A stretch of 64,000 bases of DNA from Planotetraspora kaengkrachanensis (lineage in GTDB: Bacteria > Actinomycetota > Actinomycetes > Streptosporangiales > Streptosporangiaceae): the NCBI RefSeq assembly GCF_016862895.1, contig NZ_BONV01000009.1:1-64000 (forward strand). Direction: 5' to 3'. Made by a program: the position numbers and the translations under genes. Below the pieces are notes generated by a model that saw only the letters and a list, made by a program, of their open reading frames with translations, was not told the origin of the DNA and searched no databases. Position 1 is the first letter of the stretch; every line of letters starts with the position of its first letter. Shown here piece by piece: positions 53,101 to 61,345 of the stretch.

Positions 53101-54158
53101 GCCGACGGCGTCCAGGTCTGGGTGTCCTTGTTCCAGGCGAACATGTCCGCCTCGCCCGCCTGGCTGCCGGGGTAGATGCCCTCCTTCATGGAGGCCGCTT
53201 CCTCGTAGAGGTAGAGCGTGCGCAGGTTCTCGATGTAGGCGGCCCTGCCGTCCGCCGAGTCCATCCTGACCAGGCCGGTGTGCGACCAGAAGCGGTCCCA
53301 CCAGCGGTCCTGGGCGCGCATCAGCTTCTCCACGCGCGCGGTCGCGTCCTTGCCGATCACCTTGGACGCGGTCTCGGCGGCGTCGCCACCGGTCCACGCG
53401 GGGGACGCCACGACGACGCGGAACGTGCCGTCGGCGTGCGGCTTGAATGCGACCTTCACCTGCGTGGGGCTCGCGACGGTGGTCGTCACGTCCCGGCCGC
53501 CGGCGGTGATGGCGGCCAGCGTGCCGAACGTCTTGCCGCTGCCGATCGAGGGGGCTCCGTCCACCCAGGTCTCGGCGAGGGTGCCGATCGTGCCGGACAC
53601 CGCGGCGGCGGGCTTGCGGCCCTGCCACAGGTTGATCGTGGCCGTCTGGGCGATGTCGGGGTCGGCGCCGGAGACCTCGACGATCAGCTCGTCCTTCTCC
53701 GCCGCCACCCACGCCTTCAACGACATGCCGCCGCCGGACTCCCGCAGCACACCGTCAGTCAGATCGAGCCGCCCGCTGAAGTCGGCGGCATGCGTGATCG
53801 CGGACAGGCCCGGAATGTTGAGCTGACCGGGCGACTTGCGGTCCGGCATGGTGTCCGACCGGTTGAGCTGCGCGGTGAAGCCGCCCGCCGCCCACGCCGA
53901 CACGCCCAGCGACCCGTTGCCGAGCGGCATGGACGCGACGGGGTCCACGTTCGGCGACCCGAGCACGATGTCGGAGCGGCTGACGACTCCGGCCGGATCG
54001 AGCTGGAACGCTCCGTCCAGCCAAGCCGTCGTCGCCGCCGCCGCGGCCTCGGCCGTGCCGAAGTCGACGACGACGAGCCCGGCCAGCGCGGCGAGCAGCG
54101 CCGACCAGAGCGAGAGGATGCTCCGGAGTGGGACCCGGCGACGGGGGGTGATCTGCAC
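50166..54158 (-). CDS. secreted multidomain glycoside hydrolase, six-hairpin (GH95-like)
   Basis: A 1330-residue exported protein. Signal peptide (LRSILSLWSALLAALAGLVVV) is followed by a beta-sandwich domain opening with MPLGNGSLGVSAWAAGG, as in GH95/GH65-type hydrolases, and an (alpha/alpha)6 catalytic region (about 280-720). The C-terminal half is two copies of one block: a CBM-like module (about 830-988 and 1082-1242, sharing TVGTVLGSTNRAYG / VVGSVVGPTNYAYG and YFGGLQNSGADLRL / YFGGKQHSAADFRL) each followed by an Ig-like domain (about 989-1081 and 1243-1330). GGAGGG five bases before GTG 54158. Substrate not certain: alpha-fucoside- or similar glycan-active is an inference. Confidence 0.8.
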   Translation of the reverse strand: MQITPRRRVPLRSILSLWSALLAALAGLVVVDFGTAEAAAAATTAWLDGAFQLDPAGVVSRSDIVLGSPNVDPVASMPLGNGSLGVSAWAAGGFTAQLNRSDTMPDRKSPGQLNIPGLSAITHAADFSGRLDLTDGVLRESGGGMSLKAWVAAEKDELIVEVSGADPDIAQTATINLWQGRKPAAAVSGTIGTLAETWVDGAPSIGSGKTFGTLAAITAGGRDVTTTVASPTQVKVAFKPHADGTFRVVVASPAWTGGDAAETASKVIGKDATARVEKLMRAQDRWWDRFWSHTGLVRMDSADGRAAYIENLRTLYLYEEAASMKEGIYPGSQAGEADMFAWNKDTQTWTPSAYWLWNLRTQIAANMSSGNYDLNTPIFDMYSDDLADIEAWTKLAMGGLPGACVSETMRFNGNGIEINGNGSCSQASAPNWNALNISSGPEVAMYMWQQYQATGDRKMLKKYWPFIKSTAVFLLAYQKVGEDGLLHANANAHETQWSVNDPTTDIAADLTLFPIIEQAAKELGTDRKADAGLVQQVRKALTQIPPYPRTDQATRTQLLNPHYTAAETQAADATGTDMIAISYEPAAARRNGENIELEPLWPWNTVSDQDAGMFALEQRSYAHRPNKGGNDWTMDAIHAARLQNPAEVRDNLISITEGHQVYPNGFADLGNSVGYQPYIEQESGVATAVNEALAQDYDGIIRFAPAWPSDWDVSGSVYIRDKGKVDVQVQGGRLVTAAIEAGATGTLRVKNPWPGQQVEVVDGKNGRKVVASGSQDILNVPVKSGKSYLVQQVSAPTTDLPYAQVTGTAATAAKHLGKVQLGLDATAQSGTATVGTVLGSTNRAYGLTQVDYSGSAGATTTAGVVSGLTARTTGTGSDGSDMYFDVGDDVAATGAYNGKVTVSYVDEGTGDISVQVDAGAKDRYHAAGVITLTGSGTWKTAEVPFTGAYFGGLQNSGADLRLHADHPITVHSTGVTVTGPWVPNRRVYPPAPAITTPRGGETVKLASSIAGTTIPNGVVTVREGQTVLCTGTADGNGAWSCAPGGGLTATRHTITATVADTTGLAGDSSAAVAFEASDLPPGTAVVGSVVGPTNYAYGMSEDERPSGGFDGPTTASVIDGLTARTSTQSNIYFDIDDTIAHAGFYSATFTVSYYDQGTGSFAVHYDNGSSDPYKSTSSIPLTGTNTWKTATVSASDAYFGGKQHSAADFRLRNGGGQVTVHSVVVKISGNGVANVTRFAPPVTITSPEPGATVTSGPAVSGTSEPDAKVTVTAEGAPVCTATASDDGTWTCSSTVALAEGPHTLTATAEDVTRTPAAAATVAVTVGGGTQ

Positions 54159-54326
54159 AGTGCCCTCCAGGGCTGACGCGCGATGGAGCAGTGATCCGAT
54201 GAATGCGTCACATCCCGGGCATGGTTCACCGTAATCATGGCTTCGCAGCCCGTGATGATCTGACTAACATCGGATGAATCTCGTTCTAATCCATTCGCCG
54301 AGCCGATGTAAAGACCTGCGACACAC

Positions 54327-54334
54327 AAACGTTT
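54327..54334. promoter_or_regulatory. AAACGTTT palindrome upstream of glycoside hydrolase
   Basis: AAACGTTT is a perfect 8-bp palindrome of the kind at the centre of LacI-family operators, unusual in this GC-rich DNA, about 170 bases upstream of the leftward hydrolase gene. No LacI gene is adjacent. Confidence 0.3.
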
Positions 54335-54360
54335 CACTGAGGGAATCCAGCCGTCACACC

Positions 54361-54411
54361 GGCGAAGCGCCCGCCGCGGTCGCGCCGAGCGACCGCGGCG
54401 GGCGCTTCGCC
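54361..54411 (-). terminator. very strong stem-loop terminator of thrC
   Basis: A perfect 23-bp stem (ends GGCGAAGCGCCC and GGGCGCTTCGCC) with a 5-base loop lies 34 bases beyond the stop of the leftward threonine synthase gene and before the promoter of the glycoside hydrolase. Confidence 0.85.
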
Positions 54412-54444
54412 GGCGCATCGGACGAGGTGGGCGGGGTCGTCCGG

Positions 54445-55659
54445 TCAGACGAGATGGCCGTCCGCGGCCAGGACCGGCGCGTCCACCGGGACGGTCCCCG
54501 GATACTTGATCCCGGCCCCGGTGTTCAGCACTACCACCTGCTCGTCCTGATCGATCCAGCCCGACCGGCGCAGCTTTCGGGCCGCCGCGAAGGCCGCCGC
54601 CCCCTCCGGGCAGACGAACGCTCCTTCCGCCGCCGCGACCTCACGCAACTCCGCGAGCAACTCGCCGTCGGTGACCGTGACCGCGGTCCCCGACGTCTCG
54701 GCCAGCGCGTCCAGGATGAGGAAGTCGCCGAGCGGCTTGGGCACGTTGATGCCGAACGCCACAGTCTGGGCGCCCTCCCAGTAGCGGCTCTCCCGCTCCC
54801 CCTGCTCGAACGCCCGGACGATCGGCGCGCACCCCTCGGCCTGGACGGCGACCAGCCGGGGCGGCGGGCCCGATATCCACCCCAGCTCCCGCAGCTCGCG
54901 CAGAGCCTTGTGAATGCCGATCAGGCCCACTCCGCCGCCCGTCGGGTAGAGGATCACGTCGGGCGTCCGCCAGCCGAGCTGCTCGGCGATCTCGAGCATC
55001 ATGGTCTTCTTGCCCTCGATCCGATAGGGCTCCTTGAGCGTCGAGGCGTCGAAGACCCTGCCCTCCGCGGCCGCCACCACCTCGCCGACGATCCGCCCGG
55101 CATCACTGATCAAGCCGTCCACCAGGTGCAGGTCCGCCCCCGAGGCCACGCACTCCCGCCGGGTGATCTCCGGCGCGTCCACGGGCATGACGATGGTGGT
55201 CGCCAGTCCCGCCCTGGCGCCGTAGAGGGCCCAGGCGGCGCCGGCGTTGCCGTTGGTCGGCATGGCGAGCCGCTCGACCCCCAGCTCGGCCGCCCGCGAC
55301 ACCCCGACCGCCGCGCCGCGGGCCTTGAACGACCCGGTGGGGATCAGCCCCTCGTCCTTCATCAGCAGCCGCGGCAGGCCGATCCGCTCGCCGTACCGCG
55401 CCATCGGCGCCAACGGCGTCATCCCCTCGCCGAGGGTGGTCACCGCCTGCGGGCTCCTGACGGGGAGCAGTTCGTGGTAGCGCCACAGGTCGGGGGAACG
55501 GCGGGCGAAATCGTCCGGGGACACCGAGGCGCGGACGGCCGCCAGGTCGTACCGGGCGAGCAGCGGCGACCCGCATGCGGTGCACAGGTTCTGCGGGCGC
55601 TCGCTTTCGTGCTCGGTACCGCACCGGCCGCATTCAAGGTGAGACAAGTGGCTGAACAC
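54445..55659 (-). CDS. thrC: threonine synthase
   Basis: A 404-residue PLP enzyme of fold type II that turns O-phosphohomoserine into threonine. The N-terminus has a rubredoxin-like zinc ribbon (CGRCGTEHESERPQNLCTACG), usual for actinobacterial and archaeal-type threonine synthases. The PLP lysine is in GSFKARG, the phosphate-binding loop is PTGGGVGLIG, and SerGly segment TNGNAGAAWALYGARAG follows the family. AGGAG precedes the GTG start. It is a stand-alone gene here rather than part of hom-thrC-thrB; a second, housekeeping copy may exist elsewhere. Some members are instead diaminopropionate ammonia lyase-like or cysteate synthase. Confidence 0.85.
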   Translation of the reverse strand: MFSHLSHLECGRCGTEHESERPQNLCTACGSPLLARYDLAAVRASVSPDDFARRSPDLWRYHELLPVRSPQAVTTLGEGMTPLAPMARYGERIGLPRLLMKDEGLIPTGSFKARGAAVGVSRAAELGVERLAMPTNGNAGAAWALYGARAGLATTIVMPVDAPEITRRECVASGADLHLVDGLISDAGRIVGEVVAAAEGRVFDASTLKEPYRIEGKKTMMLEIAEQLGWRTPDVILYPTGGGVGLIGIHKALRELRELGWISGPPPRLVAVQAEGCAPIVRAFEQGERESRYWEGAQTVAFGINVPKPLGDFLILDALAETSGTAVTVTDGELLAELREVAAAEGAFVCPEGAAAFAAARKLRRSGWIDQDEQVVVLNTGAGIKYPGTVPVDAPVLAADGHLV

Positions 55660-55901
55660 CGCTAACTACTCCTTTACACCTGTTTGTAGACGAAAATACC
55701 CATACTTCCCCTTGTCGCTCCGGCCGGGCCGTGCCGAGGCCCGCCCGCCGGAGCCGGACGCCCGCCCATCAAGGCGATCCAGCGTCCGCGATCAACACTG
55801 TTTCCTAGCCGAAATCAGCCTGATATAGGAGTAAATGGACATTACAAATATCTTGCTCCCGGCCGCGTACACGCGGTCAAGTAACCGAAGTAGGGAGCGA
55901 G

Positions 55902-58900
55902 ATGCTCAAGCGAACGCGGTGGGCGCTACTGGCGCTCACCGTCACGGCCACGGTGCTGAACTCCGTGCCAGGCCACCCGGCGGCGGCACACCCCGCCGCC
56001 GGAGCCCCCGACGGCGGGAAGACGTACACCGTCACCCTCCTGACGGGTGACGAGGTGACCGTCGTGACCACCGGCTCCGGCTGTCCCAAGGTCACCGTCC
56101 GGCCAGCCGACCCGAGCGAGGTGGTCAGGAAGAGCTGCGGCCCCGACGGGCACGCCCGGGTCGTCCCCGCGCGCGTCGCGGCACAGGTCGGCTCGGTCCT
56201 CGACCCGGCGCTCTTCGACGTCACCGCGCTGATCCACGACGGATACGACGACGCCAGGACCGCGGAGCTTCCGGTGATCGTGCGGCCCGCGGCGAACGCG
56301 CGCGTCGCGGCTCTCGGCGGCGTACGGCCCCTGCCGAGCATCGGCGCGGTGGCCGGGCACATCCCCAAGAAGGGCGGGGCCACCGCCAAACTGGCCGGAA
56401 GCCCCCTCCTCGCGGGCGCCGCGAAGGTCTGGCTCGACCGCAAGGTCGCGGCCACCACGCTCGGCACCACCACGCTCGGCACCACCACGCTCGGCACCGC
56501 CAAGCTCGACCGCAATCTGAGCCAGGTCGCAGCGCCGCAGGCCTGGAACTCCGGCTACACCGGCAAGGGCACGCGCGTCGCCGTCCTCGACACCGGCGCC
56601 GACTTCACCCACCCGGACCTGGCCGGCCGGGTCGTCGACCGGGCCGACTTCACCGTCGACGGCGGCGACGCCGTGGACCACAAGGGTCACGGCACCCACG
56701 TCGCGGCGACCATCGCCGGCTCCGGAGCCGCCTCGCACGGCGAGCGCCGCGGCGTCGCGCCGGACGCCCGCCTGCTCGTCGGCAAGGTCCTCGACGACGA
56801 CGGATTCGGCACGGACTCGCAGATCATCGCCGGCATGGAGTGGGCCGCCTCCCGGGCCGACGTGGTCAACATGAGCCTCGGCGGCACGGATCCGAGCGAC
56901 GGAACCGACCCGCTCTCCCTCGCCGTCGACGCGCTGACCGAGCAGACCGGCGCACTCTTCGTCATCGCGGCCGGCAACACCGGCGGCGCGGTGAGCTCAC
57001 CCGGCGCGGCCGCGGGCGCGTTGACCGTCGGCGCCGTCGACGGCGCCGACCGGCTGGCGGACTTCTCCAGCCGCGGCCCGCTGATGAACACGCGGGCGGC
57101 CAAGCCGGAACTCGTCGCCCCTGGCGTCGACGTCGTCGCGGCCCGCGCGGCCGGCACGACGCTCGGCCCGCCCGTCGACGCCCACTACGTCTCCTCCTCC
57201 GGCACCTCGATGGCCACCCCGCACGTCGCGGGCGCCGCGGCCCTCCTCGCCCAGCGGCACCCCGATTGGAAGGCGGACCGGCTCAAGGCCGCGCTCGTCG
57301 GCGCCGCCGACCCGCTGCCCGCCGCGGACCCGTACGCCGTCGGATCGGGCCGGCTCAACGCGGCCCGGGCGCTGTCCGGTCCGGTCAGCGACCAGCCGGT
57401 GGTCGCCCTCGGCACGTTCCGCCATCCCCAGGCGGGAACCGCCGAGACGGAGCTCGGCTGGACCGGCGACCCGGGCCCGGAGTCCGTCACCCTCGACCTC
57501 GGCGTCACCGTCTCCGACCACGCCGGCAGGTCCGGACCGCGCGGCGCCGCGTCGTTGTCCACGAACCGGGTGCGGCTGAGCCGCGGCGTGCCCGGCGGCG
57601 CGACCCTGCGGATCGACCGCTCGGCGTTCGCGGGCGCGCCCGGCCTGTACACCGCCACCGTCACCGCCCGCACCTCCGGCGGGAAGCTCGTGGCGAGCAC
57701 CCCGGTGACCTTCTACGTCGAGCCGCCCAGCTACGACCTGACCGTCAACACGGTCGACATGCCGGACATGTCGCCCACGTCATCGGACTGGGTCAACGTG
57801 CTGGTGACCAACCTCGACGACCCGATCGTCTACGGCGGCGGCGCGTTCCTCTCCCCCGGCGAGACCGCCACGCTGCGGGTCCCGGCCGGCCGGTACGCCG
57901 TGACCGGCGCCTATTCCGCGTACGACCCCGAGACCAGCGAGCAGTGGGGGACCTTCGTCGGCGACACCGACGTCACCATCGCCGCCGACCGGACCATGAC
58001 GCTGGATCCCGCGCAGGCGAAGCGGGTGACGGCGTCGGTCGACGGCGTCACCACCAGGACCACCAGCGCCGACTTCACCTACCTGCAGACCTCGCGTAAC
58101 GGCCTGACCTGGTTCGACGTCGTCTCCGGCTGGGGCGAGAAGGCGACTCTTTCCGTGGGATCGCTTCTGCGTCCCGGGATCGGGAGCATCCGCGCCTACA
58201 CGGCGTTCAGCCTGGAGTCGCCGGAGAACACCGCCGCCCCGTACCACTACGACCTGATCCGGCAGTTCGGCGACGGCGTCCCGGCCGATCCCGCGTACCG
58301 GGTGAGCAGGGCCGAGCAGGCCAGGCTCGCGCGGATCGACCAGCGGTTCAGCCAGATGGACTCGCCTGGGATGGTCACCTCGCTGCGGCGCTACGGTTAC
58401 ACCCCCGACGGGTGGTACCTGACCCAGAACCGCACCTACGACCTGCCGGTGGCGCGCACCGACTACGTCTCCCCCGGGTTCCTGTGGCAGGACGAGGGGA
58501 TCTACGGCGGCCTCCTCGCCCAGGAGGGCGCGCGCAGTTACCCGCCCGGCAGCCGGCAGGCCAAGGTCTGGGCGCGGCAGCCGCTGCACTCCGACTGGTA
58601 CGACGACCCGGCCGGCGCCGAATTCGGCTGCGCCTCGCCCCCTTCACGGACGCGTGGCAACCTGCACGTGGATCTGGTCATGCTCACCGACCGGCACCAG
58701 CGGGCCGACTGTCTCGCGGGCGGCACCATCGGCGTCACCCGCAAGCTGTCGCTCTACCGGGACGGCAAGCTCGCCGGCGAACAGGCCGCCTCGCGCGCCA
58801 ACTTCACCGTGCCGGAGAAGGCGGCGGACTACCGGCTGACCCTGGACGTCGAGACCGGTCTCGTACTGCCGATCTCGACCCGGGTCACCACCTCGTGGAC

Positions 58901-59252
58901 GTTCCGGTCGGCCGGCCCGAGCGGCACGGGAAGCATCCCGCTGCCGCTGCTGTCGGTCGGCTACGCGTTGCCGCTGGACGCCGCGAACCACCCGGCGGGC
59001 GGGCAGGCGGCGTTCGACGTCCGGCAGGCGGCGGGCGTGCCGGCCCAGCGGATCACCTCCTTCCAGGTGTGGAGCTCGACCGACGACGGAGCCACCTGGC
59101 GCCCGGCCCGAGTAAACGCCGACGGAGCCGGCTACCGGGCCGATCTGCCGGCGGCCGCGGCCGGGCAGGCGGTCTCTCTGCGGGTGAAGGCCGCCGCCGG
59201 CGGTGGCAGCGGCATCGATCAGACGATCATCCGGGCCTACCACGCCGGCTGA
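55902..59252 (+). CDS. secreted subtilisin-like (S8) serine protease
   Basis: A 1116-residue exported protease. The signal peptide (residues 1-30) is followed by a propeptide-like domain up to about 205 and a subtilase domain with catalytic D230 (VAVLDTGAD), H263 (KGHGTHVAAT), oxyanion Asn359 (AAGNTGG) and S436 (SSGTSMATPHVAG), so it should be active. The remaining 600-odd residues are Ig/beta-rich extracellular domains including an NVLVTNLD region. The join between propeptide and protease holds a perfect TTLGT triple repeat. Starting ATG follows GTAGGGAG. It lies divergent from thrC. Confidence 0.95.
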   Translation: MLKRTRWALLALTVTATVLNSVPGHPAAAHPAAGAPDGGKTYTVTLLTGDEVTVVTTGSGCPKVTVRPADPSEVVRKSCGPDGHARVVPARVAAQVGSVLDPALFDVTALIHDGYDDARTAELPVIVRPAANARVAALGGVRPLPSIGAVAGHIPKKGGATAKLAGSPLLAGAAKVWLDRKVAATTLGTTTLGTTTLGTAKLDRNLSQVAAPQAWNSGYTGKGTRVAVLDTGADFTHPDLAGRVVDRADFTVDGGDAVDHKGHGTHVAATIAGSGAASHGERRGVAPDARLLVGKVLDDDGFGTDSQIIAGMEWAASRADVVNMSLGGTDPSDGTDPLSLAVDALTEQTGALFVIAAGNTGGAVSSPGAAAGALTVGAVDGADRLADFSSRGPLMNTRAAKPELVAPGVDVVAARAAGTTLGPPVDAHYVSSSGTSMATPHVAGAAALLAQRHPDWKADRLKAALVGAADPLPAADPYAVGSGRLNAARALSGPVSDQPVVALGTFRHPQAGTAETELGWTGDPGPESVTLDLGVTVSDHAGRSGPRGAASLSTNRVRLSRGVPGGATLRIDRSAFAGAPGLYTATVTARTSGGKLVASTPVTFYVEPPSYDLTVNTVDMPDMSPTSSDWVNVLVTNLDDPIVYGGGAFLSPGETATLRVPAGRYAVTGAYSAYDPETSEQWGTFVGDTDVTIAADRTMTLDPAQAKRVTASVDGVTTRTTSADFTYLQTSRNGLTWFDVVSGWGEKATLSVGSLLRPGIGSIRAYTAFSLESPENTAAPYHYDLIRQFGDGVPADPAYRVSRAEQARLARIDQRFSQMDSPGMVTSLRRYGYTPDGWYLTQNRTYDLPVARTDYVSPGFLWQDEGIYGGLLAQEGARSYPPGSRQAKVWARQPLHSDWYDDPAGAEFGCASPPSRTRGNLHVDLVMLTDRHQRADCLAGGTIGVTRKLSLYRDGKLAGEQAASRANFTVPEKAADYRLTLDVETGLVLPISTRVTTSWTFRSAGPSGTGSIPLPLLSVGYALPLDAANHPAGGQAAFDVRQAAGVPAQRITSFQVWSSTDDGATWRPARVNADGAGYRADLPAAAAGQAVSLRVKAAAGGGSGIDQTIIRAYHAG
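56454..56498 (+). repeat. in-frame 15-bp tandem repeat in the protease gene
   Basis: ACCACGCTCGGCACC is repeated three times without a mismatch, coding TTLGT three times (about residues 185-199) immediately before the mature-protease start KLDRNLSQVAAPQAW. Copy number can change by slippage without a frameshift. Confidence 0.9.
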
Positions 59253-59262
59253 CGTCCACCGC

Positions 59263-59294
59263 GATGGCGCGGTCCGAGGCCGGGCCGCGCCATC
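59263..59294 (+). terminator. stem-loop terminator after the S8 protease
   Basis: GATGGCGCGG at 59263-59272 pairs with CCGCGCCATC at 59285-59294, 11 bases past the stop codon. Confidence 0.7.
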
Positions 59295-59414
59295 CCGCCG
59301 GAACCGGTCTCCTCGGAACCGGCCCTCAGCACCGCGGTGACGTCTCGCCCCCCGTCTGGGGGGTCAGGAAATTCAGTGGTCGGAGGACCGGCAGGATCGC
59401 CAGACTCTGGTCTC

Positions 59415-61211
59415 GTGACCGATGAGCAGAGCGGCGGGCGGGCCACCGTGAGGTTGTGGCACCCGGTGGGGCCGGCGGAGTTGTCGTCACTCCGTGCGTC
59501 GGGGTGGCGGGCCTGGCCGCCTCGGCTGCCCGATCAGCCGATCTTCTCCCCGGTGCTGAACGAGGCACATGCGACGAAGACCGCTCGTGACCAGAACGTG
59601 CCGGAGTCCGGAGCCGGTTTTGTCACGCGTTTCGAGCTCGATGCGGACTTCGCCCGCCGCTATCGGGTGCGGCAGGCGGACGGGCGGACCGTCGTGGAGT
59701 TGCGGGTCCCGGCAGAGGAGCTGGCGGAGTTCAACGCTCATCTGGCTGGGAGGATCCACGTGGTCCGCGAGTTCCACGCTCCCGGCCACGGCCGGCTGGC
59801 GACGCGGGTCGCCGCGGCCGCCGACGGCAGAGGACCGGCGGACGAGGTTCTGGCGATGTTGTCGGTCGCCGGGGCGCAGACCTGGATCGGGCTCGACCGG
59901 GCGCTGCGCACGCCCGCGGTCATGTACGGCGGAGATGCGACGAACACGTGGCTTCGGGGGGTCAAGCGGCTGTCGTCACTCGTGGCGGGATGTTCCTGGG
60001 ACGGGCGCCGAAGGGAGTCGGCGGTCGCGGGCCTGGCCATGTGTGCCGACGGGTTGCCGCTGCCCGTCCTTGTGCTGCGGACCGCCGACTGGGCGCCTCA
60101 GGTACGTGAGCGCGCACGCAGGTCGTTGACCGCCGCGTTGACGTCGGCGGACACTTCGGCGTTGCTGACGGCGGCGGGCGTCGCCGTGGCGATCGGATCG
60201 TGGGCGCGTGGTGACCATGCCGTGGAGGCCGTCACGGAAGCACTGCGTACGGCCTCAGACGACGTGCTGGCGTCGGCCCGCAGGCACCGGGACACAGGGG
60301 TGCGGCGTCTGGCATACCGATTGTGGCTGGAGTCGGGCCGTTCCCGGCACGAGGAGGTCACGCGCGCCGCCCTGAGCGAACAAGACGGGGTGTGCCGGCT
60401 CCTGTGCGCGGACTGGCTCGTCGCCCACGCCGTCCGAGACCGGCGCGTCGACGTGCTGGAAGGGTTGCTGAGAGAGGGAAGCGCGAAGGTCGGGATCGAG
60501 GCGCTCACCGCACTGGTGCAGCTCGGTCACCCTGAAAACGGTGTCGCTCATCTTGCGGATCGATCGGCGATGATGCGCGCCACCGCCCAGTGGGCGGTCC
60601 GGCGCGCGGACCTCAGCCCTGCCGCGATCTACCGGGACGCCCTGGCCGCGGAGTCGCCGGTGGGCCCCGCTCGCGCGTTGGTGGCCGGCCTCGGCGAATG
60701 TGGCACGCGTCAGGATGTCGAGGTGATCCTGCCTTTCCTGGAGCACCCGAGTTCCAGGGTGCGGGCGGAAGCCGTACGCGCCGTCCGCCGCCTGGGTGGG
60801 CCCCTCACCCGGATCACCGGAATGCTCGCCGATCCTGCCCCGGTGGTCGTCCGTGCGGTCAAGCAGGCACTGCGCGGCGCACCTGACGTGGTGCCGGCCG
60901 CACGGCTGTGGGAACTGCTGGCCGCCGGTTCACCGCCGCATGTTCGGCTGGGGGCCTATGAGCAACTTCTGGCGACAGACACCTGGACCCGCCTGCACGT
61001 CGACCTTCACCTCCTGGCCGGCCGTGACGAGGAACTCGGCCGCCGAGCACACGCCGATCTGATCGACTGGACACGCCGCGGCGCCGTGACCGCCTACCGC
61101 ACGCCGACCGAGGAGACGGCGCTGCGACTCGCCCGGCTGATCGACGCGACCGAGCCGCTGATCGGCTCCCAGCAGGCCCGTCAGCTGCGCTGGATCCTCG
61201 GCATCGGCTGA
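59415..61211 (+). CDS. crystallin J1-like N-terminal domain fused to HEAT-repeat array
   Basis: A protein of about 598 residues. The first 110 or so (RLWHPVGPAELSSLRASGWRA, LPDQPIFSPVLNEAHATKTARDQNV, VPAEELAEFNAHLAGRIHVVREF) closely match small actinobacterial proteins annotated as ADP-ribosylation/crystallin J1, which are normally free-standing at about this length. The rest is built of HEAT-like helical pairs (LLCADWLVAHAVRDRRVDVLEGLL, VRAEAVRAVRRLGGPL, VRLGAYEQLLA). No catalytic residues are evident in the array. Start is uncertain: GTG 59415 has no ribosome binding site. Function unknown; HEAT part probably binds protein or nucleic acid. Confidence 0.7.
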   Translation: MTDEQSGGRATVRLWHPVGPAELSSLRASGWRAWPPRLPDQPIFSPVLNEAHATKTARDQNVPESGAGFVTRFELDADFARRYRVRQADGRTVVELRVPAEELAEFNAHLAGRIHVVREFHAPGHGRLATRVAAAADGRGPADEVLAMLSVAGAQTWIGLDRALRTPAVMYGGDATNTWLRGVKRLSSLVAGCSWDGRRRESAVAGLAMCADGLPLPVLVLRTADWAPQVRERARRSLTAALTSADTSALLTAAGVAVAIGSWARGDHAVEAVTEALRTASDDVLASARRHRDTGVRRLAYRLWLESGRSRHEEVTRAALSEQDGVCRLLCADWLVAHAVRDRRVDVLEGLLREGSAKVGIEALTALVQLGHPENGVAHLADRSAMMRATAQWAVRRADLSPAAIYRDALAAESPVGPARALVAGLGECGTRQDVEVILPFLEHPSSRVRAEAVRAVRRLGGPLTRITGMLADPAPVVVRAVKQALRGAPDVVPAARLWELLAAGSPPHVRLGAYEQLLATDTWTRLHVDLHLLAGRDEELGRRAHADLIDWTRRGAVTAYRTPTEETALRLARLIDATEPLIGSQQARQLRWILGIG

Positions 61212-61345
61212 TCGCGCCCGTCCGTCTGGAGATCCGTTGTACGACGCGTTCATGTGCTGACCCACTACGGTTCGTCAGACAGCGCAGTGCCGGACGCTCC
61301 GGCGGGCTACGGTCTGCTTGACCACTGCGGAGCAAAGGTGACCTG

